A stretch of DNA of 37,599 nt from Rickettsia typhi (GTDB taxonomy: Bacteria > Pseudomonadota > Alphaproteobacteria > Rickettsiales > Deianiraeaceae), in contig CAMAVJ010000009.1 of NCBI GenBank assembly GCA_945861725.1, positions 1 to 37,599 on the forward strand. The letters are read 5' to 3'. Position numbers and translations under genes: made by a program. The notes under the pieces were generated by a model. It made no database searches. It saw nothing but the letters and a program-made list of their open reading frames with translations, and was not told where the DNA came from. This document shows, one piece after another, positions 27,903 to 36,432 of this stretch (position 1 is its first letter; each line of letters begins with the position of its first letter).

Positions 27903-30737
27903 TTATTTGTCCCAGCCAGCCTTTTTCAAGGCATCTTCAAGATCAATCTTATTCTCTTTCACAAAAGCCTTCGCCGATTTAGTTCTCATACCATTCTTAT
28001 TTATGTTATTCGTGTTTGAAAACATCAAACCTGCATGAGCACACTCCTGTTGGAATTCCACGGAGAATGCAATTTTTAAGGGATTGTTATCAGCAGGAAG
28101 ACCTTCCAGTGTATAGCCATAAGAGCGTGCTGCATCATCAAAAATCCCCTGAATTTCCTTTAAGCTTAAAGCTTTTAAGTTTTCGTTATTGTTCAATAGA
28201 TTATTAAGGGCAATTTGGAATTTCTCACGTTCCATTTCATCACTGTCAGGATGATACATGTTGTCATATTCGGCATCTTCGGCATCTTCGTCATATTTTG
28301 TGGGTGGTGTTCCGTCCTCTTTCGGTCTTTTTCGTTCTTCGTCATCTTCGGCTTTTTTTCGTTCGTCCTCTTGCACTTTTTTTAGATCTTCGGCTTTTTT
28401 TCGTTCGTCCTCTTGCACTTTTTTTAGATCTTCGGCAGCTTTTTTTAGATCGTCAGCAGCTTTAATTTTGTCTGACATACTTTTCGCACAATCTTTCAGT
28501 TCTCGAAGTTCACTTTGGTATAATGCAAGGTTCTCTTGTATATCCCTTACTTTCTTCTCTTGAAATTGTATTTCTTGTGTCTTAGATTCTTTCATCAGAA
28601 GGTCTTCAGGATTCTTTTTATCAAGTGCATCAAGTGCATCTCGTAATATTTTTAACGCTGCTTCTGCTTTTTCAAGCTCTCCACCATCTAGTGCACCTGC
28701 TGTATCAGCTTTCTGTGTAATGGCGAGAATCTGTGTTTCTCTATCCTTTATCGTTCCTGTTATTATGTTAAGTTCGTCAACCGTGGTACATTTGTCAAAT
28801 ATACCTTTTAACTTTGTTCTATCATCTAGAATCGCGGCTTGTTTTTCTTTGATTTCCAGATCTTTAGCAGCCAATGCTTTTATGTTCTCCGATTGCGTTA
28901 CTTTTGCCGCAGATAACTCTTTTTTTTTACTTGTATCACTCTTTAGATTAGCAACGATCTGAATATCGTTAACAACTTTCACTTGTAGATCTCCCTGTTC
29001 TTTGTAGAGCAATTCAAGTGCTGTAATGTGAGATGATATTCTATCCGTAACACCTCGTGCGTCTGTCTTTGTGCTTAACGCCTCTTGTTGTTTTTTTAAT
29101 TGATCTGCTTTAGCTTTATCTGCTTTAGCTTTATCTAGTTGATCTTGAGTTGCTTTATCTTTATCTAATTTATTTTTATCTTCTTGATCTTTATCTTCTT
29201 TCTCTTGACGTAGTCGAGCGTCTTTACGTTTATTAGGAAGGTTGTACTTATCTGCATACTCCTCATCAAGTTTATATAATTCTTCTAATTCTTCATTAAT
29301 GTCCTCTAGATGTCTAGTCGCAATCGTTATATTTATCATCGTATCCCCTACCTCTTGAGCATCAGGCGGCATAGCCTTCTGCGCTTCCTCCAAAGCCTTA
29401 CCCAGTGTCTCCAAAACCTTCTGCTTTAGAGCAATATCATTTTTTAGCACATGTTCCTTGATCACACGTTGCAACATTGCATCACGTTCGTCAGATGATG
29501 TTTTTATGGATTCTTTTAATGCATTTCTAATGGGTAAATTATCCAACTGTGCATCCCCTAGACACTTTAACAGTGCGTCATTGCATTCCGCATGATGCAC
29601 CTTGGTAGATTCCAATTGTTTATACATATGACCTTCTTTAAGACGATAGATCTCTTCGTCTTGGTCTTCACCAGTCCTTAACCAAGTACGATACGCTTCC
29701 TCAGCACTCTTTATTTGTGAGGCAAGCTTATGTATACTTTCTTTTAGAGTAATGGCTTGCTTTATTTTTATAACTTCTAATTCTTTTTTTACATCGTTCA
29801 GTTCGGATTGGAGAGTTGAGAGTTTGTGCCTTTCCTGTTTCACATTAGCAATGATATAATCATCGGCATCAGAACTAAGAAGTAATATACTACCATCACC
29901 CTCTAAGAACGGGTTAGCATCGAGATTATTATCTTGAATAAAATCTTGTTGTGTTTTAATAAGTTGACACAAGTCTGGTTCTATTTTTCTAAAAAAATCC
30001 AAGGTACCAACGGCAGGGAAAATAAGAGGATTATGATGCAAACCATATTTATCTATTGTGGCAGTAACATCATTCACTTTGAATTGTATAGGGACGCCCT
30101 TATTTAATTCAATTATTTTAATCAATGAAGTATTCAGCACATGCCAAAGATTTAGGCGTTCTTTTAAGACTTCTATACCTCCAAATGCGTCGGCGTCGTC
30201 GCCCCACCACGGTAACCGACAACGACGGGGTGCCTCATAATAACCAAAATTGGATGCATAATAATTGAAAATTGGAATTGATGGATTATCACTAGTGTGT
30301 AATTGCCTACTCTTTATTGCATTAGCCATTGATATTAGATGATCCTGAGTTCGGTCTGGATCAAGTTCACTACTATCTTTAAACAATTCCCTAAGAACTT
30401 CGTTTGCAAATAATTTCTCTGCCTTCTCAACTACAACCCCAGTATCACCTCGCGCTAAATGACCGTCTTTATGCATATGAATATAACTTTTTCCATCTTT
30501 AGTTGAACAGATTGGAAAGTTTTCTATCTTCTTATTGAGTTTTTTGAGCTGACCAATAGCATGTGAGTCTGCATTCTTCTCCCAGGTCAACATAAGTATG
30601 GCTGAACGGTGTTTGTGTAACACTTGTTCTTTTTTGGCATTTTCTTCCATACGTTTGAAAGCTTTTTTTTTATGTTTGTTAAGATTTTTGACTATAAGTC
30701 TATTAAGTCGCCCAATTCCATCAAGTTGCTTATTCAT
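27903..30737 (-). CDS. 944-residue coiled-coil protein of unknown function, possible effector
   Basis: I recognise no family. Residues 1 to about 290 form a globular-looking part with a basic start and a WWGDDADAFGG stretch. Then follow long charged segments, about 295-380 and about 540-820, typical of coiled coil and rich in Lys, Glu, Asp and Ala. Within the second are repeated units such as KKVQEDERKKAEDL twice (about 771-798). A short region after about 830 (YHPDSDEMEREK onward) again looks globular. No signal peptide or membrane segment is seen. It has its own good promoter, sharing a 16-bp sequence with the OTU-like gene at 36433. Its length, repeats and charged helix suggest a structural or secreted host-directed protein, but this is inference. 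Confidence 0.8.
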   Translation of the reverse strand: MNKQLDGIGRLNRLIVKNLNKHKKKAFKRMEENAKKEQVLHKHRSAILMLTWEKNADSHAIGQLKKLNKKIENFPICSTKDGKSYIHMHKDGHLARGDTGVVVEKAEKLFANEVLRELFKDSSELDPDRTQDHLISMANAIKSRQLHTSDNPSIPIFNYYASNFGYYEAPRRCRLPWWGDDADAFGGIEVLKERLNLWHVLNTSLIKIIELNKGVPIQFKVNDVTATIDKYGLHHNPLIFPAVGTLDFFRKIEPDLCQLIKTQQDFIQDNNLDANPFLEGDGSILLLSSDADDYIIANVKQERHKLSTLQSELNDVKKELEVIKIKQAITLKESIHKLASQIKSAEEAYRTWLRTGEDQDEEIYRLKEGHMYKQLESTKVHHAECNDALLKCLGDAQLDNLPIRNALKESIKTSSDERDAMLQRVIKEHVLKNDIALKQKVLETLGKALEEAQKAMPPDAQEVGDTMINITIATRHLEDINEELEELYKLDEEYADKYNLPNKRKDARLRQEKEDKDQEDKNKLDKDKATQDQLDKAKADKAKADQLKKQQEALSTKTDARGVTDRISSHITALELLYKEQGDLQVKVVNDIQIVANLKSDTSKKKELSAAKVTQSENIKALAAKDLEIKEKQAAILDDRTKLKGIFDKCTTVDELNIITGTIKDRETQILAITQKADTAGALDGGELEKAEAALKILRDALDALDKKNPEDLLMKESKTQEIQFQEKKVRDIQENLALYQSELRELKDCAKSMSDKIKAADDLKKAAEDLKKVQEDERKKAEDLKKVQEDERKKAEDDEERKRPKEDGTPPTKYDEDAEDAEYDNMYHPDSDEMEREKFQIALNNLLNNNENLKALSLKEIQGIFDDAARSYGYTLEGLPADNNPLKIAFSVEFQQECAHAGLMFSNTNNINKNGMRTKSAKAFVKENKIDLEDALKKAGWDK
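28344..28427 (-). repeat. Perfect tandem duplication, 2 x 42 bp, in frame
   Basis: 28344-28385 and 28386-28427 are identical over all 42 bases by my reading, each encoding 14 residues of a charged helix. Partial diverged units flank both sides, so the repeat number has probably varied over time. Confidence 0.95.
29105..29134 (-). repeat. Perfect tandem duplication, 2 x 15 bp, in frame
   Basis: CTGCTTTAGCTTTAT (plus-strand reading) is repeated directly inside the coiled-coil gene, encoding Lys/Ala/Asp repeats (DKAKADKAKAD). Confidence 0.85.
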
Positions 30738-30766
30738 AAAAATATATATTTAGTATACAATACTAA

Positions 30767-30795
30767 ATTATAACAGATATTATTTATTATTGCAA
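30767..30795 (-). promoter_or_regulatory. Sigma70 promoter of the 944-residue gene
   Basis: On the minus strand TTGCAA (30795-30790) and TATAAT (30772-30767) are separated by 17 bases. The predicted transcript starts near 30760, about 23 bases before the ATG at 30737. The -35 lies inside the 16-bp sequence shared with the gene at 36433. Confidence 0.7.
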
Positions 30796-30802
30796 GGAAA
30801 TT
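30787..30802 (-). promoter_or_regulatory. Shared 16-bp upstream element, copy 1
   Basis: AATTTCCTTGCAATAA on the minus strand, with its first base 65 bases before the ATG of the coiled-coil gene. An identical copy stands 64 bases before the ATG of the OTU-like gene (36369-36384). It covers the -35 hexamer, so it may be a regulator site, a conserved promoter, or both. Confidence 0.6.
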
Positions 30803-30863
30803 TTATTTTAATCTTGAAAACTAAACTAAATGGTTGAAAGCATTGCAATGGTATTAAGAAAAA

Positions 30864-31835
30864 ATGAAACAAATTGCAATAATTGGCACAGGTTTTTCCA
30901 GTTTAATTTTGGCAAATGAGCTCAAAAATAATGATAATTTTGATGTCACATTCTTTGAGAAGTCTCGTGGTGTTGGCGGAAGAATTGCAACTCGTCACAA
31001 TGAGGAGTGGGAGTTTGATCACGGTGCACCTTGTTTTGAAGCAAATGAAACACGGTTTCTTGAATTTTTAACACCCCTAACAAACGCAGGAATTATAGCA
31101 AAATGGCAACCAAGAATTGTGAATAGTCATATGACTAAAATTGACAGCGATCTTGAATATTTCATTGGAACACCGAAAATGAATTCACTTCCAAAAGCAC
31201 TTTCGTATGGCTTTAAAATTGAATTTGAAACCACAATTCTTGCAATGCAAAATATAAACAATCAGTGGTTTTTACAAAATGACAACACCCATAAAGCATC
31301 CAATTTATTCGATATCATTATTACTTCAACTCCTCCAGAGCAAGTTTATAATATTCTACCTGAAGGTTGCTCATATAAAAACACTTTGCAAAGTTACAAA
31401 ATGCTTCCACAATTCGTTACACTCGTTGGTTTTAATGAAGAAATTGACTTCAATTTTGATATTATGCAAGTTCAAAATTCAAAAATTGAAAAAATAGTGA
31501 TAAATCACAACAAAATTAGCAGAAACAGCAAGCCAAGTGTTCTTGTGTATTCAAATAAAGACTTTGCAAGTGAAAATATCAATGTAGATAAAGAACAAAT
31601 TGGTGAAATATTATTAAGTGAATTTCAATCTCTGACCAAAATTTATCTTATTCCACAAATGATACAAACTCATAAATGGCTATACTCCGTTCCAAGGCAA
31701 GAAAGTCGGGCACTACACTTATGCGACAACAACTTAAACATATTTTCCTGCGGAGACTGGCTCTCAAATGGCACAATCGAGGGTGCTTTTTTAAGTGGAA
31801 TAGCATTAGCAAAATATCTCCTTGAAAATATATAA
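30864..31835 (+). CDS. FAD-dependent oxidoreductase, renalase-like (COG3380 type)
   Basis: 323 residues with an N-terminal dinucleotide-binding fold: IIGTGFSSLILANEL (third glycine replaced by Ser), the FEKSRGVGGRIATR segment after the second strand, and a C-terminal FAD-closing segment FSCGDWLSNGTIEGAFLSG. This fits the bacterial renalase-like flavoproteins often found beside photolyase and the cyclopropane-synthase cluster. Substrate is unknown. The start at the ATG 30864 is preceded by a purine run (AAGAAAAA) but no real Shine-Dalgarno. It is the first gene of the plus-strand cluster, 35 bases before the next flavoprotein, and divergent from the coiled-coil gene. Confidence 0.85.
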   Translation: MKQIAIIGTGFSSLILANELKNNDNFDVTFFEKSRGVGGRIATRHNEEWEFDHGAPCFEANETRFLEFLTPLTNAGIIAKWQPRIVNSHMTKIDSDLEYFIGTPKMNSLPKALSYGFKIEFETTILAMQNINNQWFLQNDNTHKASNLFDIIITSTPPEQVYNILPEGCSYKNTLQSYKMLPQFVTLVGFNEEIDFNFDIMQVQNSKIEKIVINHNKISRNSKPSVLVYSNKDFASENINVDKEQIGEILLSEFQSLTKIYLIPQMIQTHKWLYSVPRQESRALHLCDNNLNIFSCGDWLSNGTIEGAFLSGIALAKYLLENI

Positions 31836-31870
31836 TTACCCTACAGACTTACTCAGTTATTTTATTTCAA

Positions 31871-33061
31871 ATGAAAATTGCAATTATAGGATCTGGAATT
31901 TCAGGTCTTTCTGCATCGTGGTTTTTAAAAAACGAACACGATGTTACTCTTTTTGAAAAAGAAAATCGCTTTGGCGGGCACGCCAACACCTCCACAATCA
32001 ATTATAATGGAAGTAAAATTAATGTTGACACAGGCTTTATTGTGTTTAATTACAAAACATACCACCACCTTCAAAAGCTGTTTTCTACGCTGGATGTCAA
32101 AGTTGAAAAAAGCCAAATGTCCTTTGGCGTTTCAAATCAGGAAATTGAATATTCCAGCGTTTCACCTTTTGCTAATTGCAATTTTTTAAAAATTCAATAC
32201 CTCAAAATGCTTTTTGAGATTATAAAATTCAACCGTATTGCAAAAAAAATAAATATCGATCAAGAATTAATTCTTGATGATTTTCTTAATATCCATAATT
32301 TTTCAGATTACTTCCGTAGAAATTATATCTACGCAATGGCGGGGTCAATATGGTCTTGCTCCATTGATGAAGCAAGGAGATATCCAGCAAAGTCTTTTAT
32401 TGATTTCTTCAAACACCACGGGCTTTTGCAAGTGGTAAATCACCCACAGTGGTATTGCGTTAGCGGTGGCTCAAGGGAGTATGTTGCAAAAATTATAAAA
32501 AATATCAAAACTAACAATAGCGAGGTACATCAAGTTATAAAAGACGGTGAAAAAGTAAAGGTTATCCACCAAAATGGTGAGGAATTGTTTGACAAAGTCA
32601 TTCTTGCAACTCACGCTGATGAAGCAGGGAGAATTACTGGCAACACAACTCTTTCGAAGTTCTCTTATAGCGAAAACCTTGCAATTTTACACAAAGATTC
32701 CTCACTTATGCCAAAAAATAAAAAAACATGGGCAAGCTGGAATTACGTTTCAGATTCGTCACAAAATCTTTGCCTTACATACTGGATGAACGCCCTACAA
32801 AATATCGATAAATCATTGCCACTATTCGTAACTTTAAATCCACACAAAGAAATTGATAAAAGTGATGTTTTTTATAAAAAAACGTATCGCCACCCAATTT
32901 TTGATCGCAACTCTCAAAAAATTGTAAAAGAAATCGCAAATATTCAGGGTAGGGATGGAATATACTATGTCGGCTCATATTTCACCTACGGATTTCACGA
33001 GGACGGAATTTCGTCTTCTTACAACATTTGCAAGCAGATTGTTAGCAAAATGCCGTGGTAA
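31871..33061 (+). CDS. FAD-dependent amine-oxidase-like protein of the CFA cluster (COG2907 type)
   Basis: 396 residues. The N-terminal Rossmann motif GSGISGLSASW (from residue 7) and FEKENRFGGHANT bind FAD; the C-terminal VGSYFTYGFHEDGISSSY closes the FAD site. This matches the conserved flavoprotein that precedes DUF1365 and the cyclopropane-fatty-acid synthase in many proteobacteria. It probably acts on fatty acyl chains of membrane lipids in concert with those genes, but the exact reaction is not established by the sequence. Its stop overlaps the GTG start of the DUF1365 gene by 7 bases, implying translational coupling. Confidence 0.9.
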   Translation: MKIAIIGSGISGLSASWFLKNEHDVTLFEKENRFGGHANTSTINYNGSKINVDTGFIVFNYKTYHHLQKLFSTLDVKVEKSQMSFGVSNQEIEYSSVSPFANCNFLKIQYLKMLFEIIKFNRIAKKINIDQELILDDFLNIHNFSDYFRRNYIYAMAGSIWSCSIDEARRYPAKSFIDFFKHHGLLQVVNHPQWYCVSGGSREYVAKIIKNIKTNNSEVHQVIKDGEKVKVIHQNGEELFDKVILATHADEAGRITGNTTLSKFSYSENLAILHKDSSLMPKNKKTWASWNYVSDSSQNLCLTYWMNALQNIDKSLPLFVTLNPHKEIDKSDVFYKKTYRHPIFDRNSQKIVKEIANIQGRDGIYYVGSYFTYGFHEDGISSSYNICKQIVSKMPW

Positions 33062-33807
33062 AATTTCTTCAAGCAAAAGTTTTTCACAAACGACACAAAC
33101 CACATAATGTCTTTTGTTACAAAGCTGGATACATTCTTCTGCCATTAATTGGGCAATTTAAAACCCCAAAGTTTTTTTCCATTGATAACCCCAACCTTTT
33201 TTCATTCTACAATAAAGACCACGGAAAAAGAAACGGCGAACAAACTCTTGATTGGATCTACAAGAAAATAAGTGAAATTGGAATTAAAAAAGACGAAGTT
33301 TCTCAGATTACATTACTCACTCACCCAAGGTGTTTTGGCTTTGTTTTTAATCCAGTAAGTTTTTATTTTTGTCTTAATTTTGAAGGCGAACCAATTGCCA
33401 TTATTGCCGAAGTAAACAATACATTTTCACAAACTCACAGCTATACAATTTACGAGCAAGATTTAACACCAATTGTTCAGCACAAGGTGTATCATGCAAA
33501 AAAAGAGTTTTTTGTTTCGCCATTTTTTCAGGTTGAAGGTCGGTATGAATTTCGCTTCTTTTATTCTAAAGAAAAAATTGCAGTTTTTATTAATTATTTT
33601 AGTGAAGAAATGCTTGCATTTGAAACATCCGTTATTAGTAGTGTCGTTGAATTTACATCACGCAATGCCCTACCTTACATCTTCACCACATTTAAAACAA
33701 TACTGTTAATTGTATTTCAGGCCTTTATACTTAAGTTCCTTAAAAAATTAACCTTCAGAATACCATCACGACAATCAGCCACTAAAACTAATGTTAACAA
33801 TCTATGA
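33055..33807 (+). CDS. DUF1365 family protein
   Basis: 250 residues of the DUF1365 family: the N-terminal HKRHKPHNVFCYKAGY motif, TLLTHPRCFGFVFNPVSFYFC in the middle, and AEVNNTFSQTHSY. Biochemical role is unknown; the family is almost always next to the cyclopropane-synthase-like methyltransferase and is thought to act in lipid modification. The start is the GTG at 33055 inside the end of the preceding gene. The end overlaps the next gene as ATGA (33804-33807), a typical coupling. A hydrophobic stretch near the C-terminus could touch the membrane. Confidence 0.93.
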   Translation: MVKFLQAKVFHKRHKPHNVFCYKAGYILLPLIGQFKTPKFFSIDNPNLFSFYNKDHGKRNGEQTLDWIYKKISEIGIKKDEVSQITLLTHPRCFGFVFNPVSFYFCLNFEGEPIAIIAEVNNTFSQTHSYTIYEQDLTPIVQHKVYHAKKEFFVSPFFQVEGRYEFRFFYSKEKIAVFINYFSEEMLAFETSVISSVVEFTSRNALPYIFTTFKTILLIVFQAFILKFLKKLTFRIPSRQSATKTNVNNL

Positions 33808-34958
33808 CACTCAAAAGAAAAATCCTTAAAAATATTCTTTCTAATATCAAACACGGTACACTTAATGTAAAATTCCCCAATGGTGACACTGCAAAATTTG
33901 GCAATGGTGAGCCAAACGCCTCATTAACAATCAACAGCAATAAAGCAATTTCAGCAATGCTTTCAGAAGGTGACATTGGCTTTGGCAGGGGATACATTCA
34001 AGGCTGGTGGACTTGCGATAACATCGCAATTTTGCTAGACATTCTTGTCAATAATGTTACCCACATTGAAAAAGCAATGTATGGCAATAGGTTTTACAAT
34101 TTTATCTACATAATATACGATTTCTTCCATCGCAACACCATTAAGCATTCCAAAAATAACATAGAATATCATTACGATCTTGGAAATGATTTTTACTTCA
34201 AATGGATTGATCAAACAAAATCTTATTCGTCCGCATTATTTGAAGGAAATGAAAGTCTGGAGGAAGCTCAAAGGAATAAGTATAGAAATATCATTAAATA
34301 TCTTCCAAATACAACCAAAAACATTCTTGAAATCGGCTTTGGCTGGGGAGGATTTATACAAGAGATGCTTAATCATAACCCCGATATTCAAATCAAAGGA
34401 TTGACCCTTTCCAGTGAGCAGTTTCATTATGTTAATGAAAAATTTGCAGAAAATCACAATATTTCCCCAGTAATTCAGGACTACCGAGCTGAAAATGAAA
34501 AATATGATGCAATAGTTTCAATTGAAATGTTTGAAGCCGTTGGCAGAGAGTACTGGAAAACTTACATGGAAAAAGTTTATAACTGTTTACATTCCAACGG
34601 CATTGCCGTTATCCAAACCATCACAATCGATAAATCAATTTTTGAAAAATATATCCATACAAGTGATTTTATCCGTCATTTCATTTTCCCCGGTGGAATT
34701 TTGCCAACAAAGGAAATTTTTGAAGAAATTGCCACAGAATGCGGATTTGAAATTATTGCATCAGAAAATTTCGGAGAAAGCTATCGACTCACTCTTTTAA
34801 AGTGGCTTGAGACTTTTGACTCTGTGAATAATGAAGTTCTTGCGCTTGGATTTGATAAAAAATTTATACGCAAATGGAGGATGTACCTTGCATATTGTGC
34901 TGCGGGTTTTGGCTCAAAAAGAACGGATGTCTATCAGTTTGTCTTAAGAAAGCGATAA
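33804..34958 (+). CDS. cfa: Cyclopropane-fatty-acyl-phospholipid synthase family methyltransferase
   Basis: 384 residues, the usual length. It transfers a methyl(ene) group from S-adenosylmethionine onto unsaturated acyl chains of membrane phospholipids. Visible motifs: HYDLGNDFY (123-131), the SAM-binding LEIGFGWGGF (175-184), IEMFEAVG (240-247) and FIRHFIFPGG. Where E. coli Cfa has YSC with its conserved Cys139, this protein has YSSALF; I believe this is common in the cluster-associated paralogues, so the product could be a cyclopropane or another methylated fatty acid. It starts within the preceding gene's stop and is followed by a 91-base gap before the DUF3833 lipoprotein gene. Confidence 0.93.
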   Translation: MTLKRKILKNILSNIKHGTLNVKFPNGDTAKFGNGEPNASLTINSNKAISAMLSEGDIGFGRGYIQGWWTCDNIAILLDILVNNVTHIEKAMYGNRFYNFIYIIYDFFHRNTIKHSKNNIEYHYDLGNDFYFKWIDQTKSYSSALFEGNESLEEAQRNKYRNIIKYLPNTTKNILEIGFGWGGFIQEMLNHNPDIQIKGLTLSSEQFHYVNEKFAENHNISPVIQDYRAENEKYDAIVSIEMFEAVGREYWKTYMEKVYNCLHSNGIAVIQTITIDKSIFEKYIHTSDFIRHFIFPGGILPTKEIFEEIATECGFEIIASENFGESYRLTLLKWLETFDSVNNEVLALGFDKKFIRKWRMYLAYCAAGFGSKRTDVYQFVLRKR

Positions 34959-35049
34959 TAATGTTTTCGCCTTTGTCAGGAATATTTTTTAGAATTAATT
35001 TGATTATTAAAATTACAACGCTATGTGTTTTTTATAGTTTAAAATCATT

Positions 35050-35562
35050 ATGACAAAACTTTTATTTATTTCCCTCATTATGCTATTTGGTTGCGGTAAG
35101 GATATTTCCCAATATACAAACAATGCTCCAAAATTAGATTTACGGACATACCTCACTGGGAAAACAAAGGCATGGGGCATGATTGAAGACAGAAATGGCA
35201 ATATACTTCGCCGTTTTGTTGTAGATATGGACACAACGTGGACTGGAAACCACGGCGTTTTAAAAGAACACTTTACATTTGACGACGGAGAAAAGAGCGA
35301 AAGAACTTGGGTGATTGATTACACTGATAATAATAACTTCACAGCAACCGCTGGCGATGTTATTGGCAAAGCAATTGGAAAACAAGCAGGTAACGCCCTA
35401 CAAATGAAGTATACTCTCGATTTAAAAGTTGGCAAAAAGAACTACAAGGTAAATATTGACGACTGGATGTTTCAACTCGACGAAAGAAGACTTATGAATA
35501 AATCTGAAATCAAGAAATTTGGCATTACATTTGCAAGATTAACAATCTTCTTTGAAAAATAG
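35050..35562 (+). CDS. DUF3833 family lipoprotein
   Basis: 170 residues. The short hydrophobic N-terminus ends in a lipobox, MLFGC, so Cys15 is the likely lipidated residue and the protein should sit on the periplasmic face of a membrane. The body matches DUF3833: a beta-rich pattern with WGMIEDRNGNILRRFVVDM, WVIDYTDNNNFTATAGDVIGKA and DWMFQLDERRLMNKSEIKKFG. Such proteins accompany the cyclopropane-synthase cluster; the barrel-like fold suggests lipid binding, which is inference. The last base of its stop is the first base of the next gene's GTG. Confidence 0.9.
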   Translation: MTKLLFISLIMLFGCGKDISQYTNNAPKLDLRTYLTGKTKAWGMIEDRNGNILRRFVVDMDTTWTGNHGVLKEHFTFDDGEKSERTWVIDYTDNNNFTATAGDVIGKAIGKQAGNALQMKYTLDLKVGKKNYKVNIDDWMFQLDERRLMNKSEIKKFGITFARLTIFFEK

Positions 35563-36290
35563 TGAAGTTCTATCAAGGAAAAACAGTTTGGATTATCGGA
35601 GGCACTTCAGGTATCGGACTGGCTATTGCAGAAAAGCTTTGCACCGTCCAAAGTTGCACTGTTGTAATATCAGGAAGGAATTTTTCAAAAGTTCATAACA
35701 TTTTACAACCCCACGCAGTTAAACTTGATGTCAATGATAATCAGAACTTTGCCAGCGTTGTTGATGATATTTTACAAAAATACAAAAGAGTTGATATAAT
35801 TCTGTTTTGTGCAGGAGCTTACGAGCCAATGAACATTGATAATTTCAATCGTGAGTCAGCGGTAAATATTTTGGGAACAAATCTTGGTTCAATGATAAAT
35901 TTTATTGAAAACCTTCCTAAATTTTATAGAAAATGTAATATGATTGGAGTTGTATCCAGCGTTGCAGGGTACTTTGGTATGCCAAATTCTTTATTTTACG
36001 GTGCAAGTAAAGCAGGGCTTTCACACTTAACCGAATCTTTGCATATAGAGCTTAAAAAATACAAAATAGATGTAAAACTCATTAATCCAGGTTTTGTTAA
36101 AACTCCGTTAACGGAAAAAAACACTTTTAAAATGCCATTTATCATTTCATCCGAAAAAGCAGCTGAAATTATTCTAAAAAAACTCCCTAAAGGAAAATTT
36201 GAAATTGCATTTCCCTCGGCATTTATATTTGTACTGAAGATTTTAGCAAAAATACCCTTCAAGTTAAGATCAAGGCTATTTAATATCTAG
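35562..36290 (+). CDS. Short-chain dehydrogenase/reductase of the CFA cluster
   Basis: 242 residues of the classical SDR fold: cofactor motif GGTSGIG (13-19), Asn107 in the GTNLGS segment, Ser132/133, and the catalytic YGASK (Tyr146, Lys150). The cofactor is likely NAD(P)H. It starts with GTG overlapping the preceding stop by one base, so it is coupled to the lipoprotein gene. Being last in the cluster it probably reduces or oxidises a lipid intermediate, but the substrate is not evident. The C-terminus is basic and hydrophobic, suggesting membrane association. Confidence 0.93.
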   Translation: MKFYQGKTVWIIGGTSGIGLAIAEKLCTVQSCTVVISGRNFSKVHNILQPHAVKLDVNDNQNFASVVDDILQKYKRVDIILFCAGAYEPMNIDNFNRESAVNILGTNLGSMINFIENLPKFYRKCNMIGVVSSVAGYFGMPNSLFYGASKAGLSHLTESLHIELKKYKIDVKLINPGFVKTPLTEKNTFKMPFIISSEKAAEIILKKLPKGKFEIAFPSAFIFVLKILAKIPFKLRSRLFNI

Positions 36291-36368
36291 CTATATCCTA
36301 CAAATAAGAATTGATAAAATTACGTGCGACATTTACTGAATTTAATGAATAGTAAATTTAATAAGTAT

Positions 36369-36384
36369 AATTTCCTTGCAATAA
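36369..36384 (+). promoter_or_regulatory. Shared 16-bp upstream element, copy 2
   Basis: AATTTCCTTGCAATAA, identical to 30802-30787 on the minus strand and placed 64 bases before the ATG at 36433. The contained TTGCAA (36376-36381) would be the -35, but at 17 bases the -10 is only TAATAG; a perfect TATAAT at 36411-36416 is 29 bases away. The real -10 is therefore uncertain here. Confidence 0.55.
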
Positions 36385-36432
36385 ATAAAATTATCGATTA
36401 ATAGTATATGTATAATACATAATCTATATACT

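Noticed and set aside
30831..30859. Sigma-E (ChrR-type) promoter before the CFA cluster
   Set aside because: A TAAGA occurs at 30855-30859, but the would-be -35 matches TGATCC at only three of six positions and the start would fall on or past the ATG at 30864.
36331..36357. Inverted repeat ATTTACT/AGTAAAT after the SDR gene as a terminator
   Set aside because: A weak 7-bp AT stem with a 13-base loop and no T tract; expected by chance in this composition.
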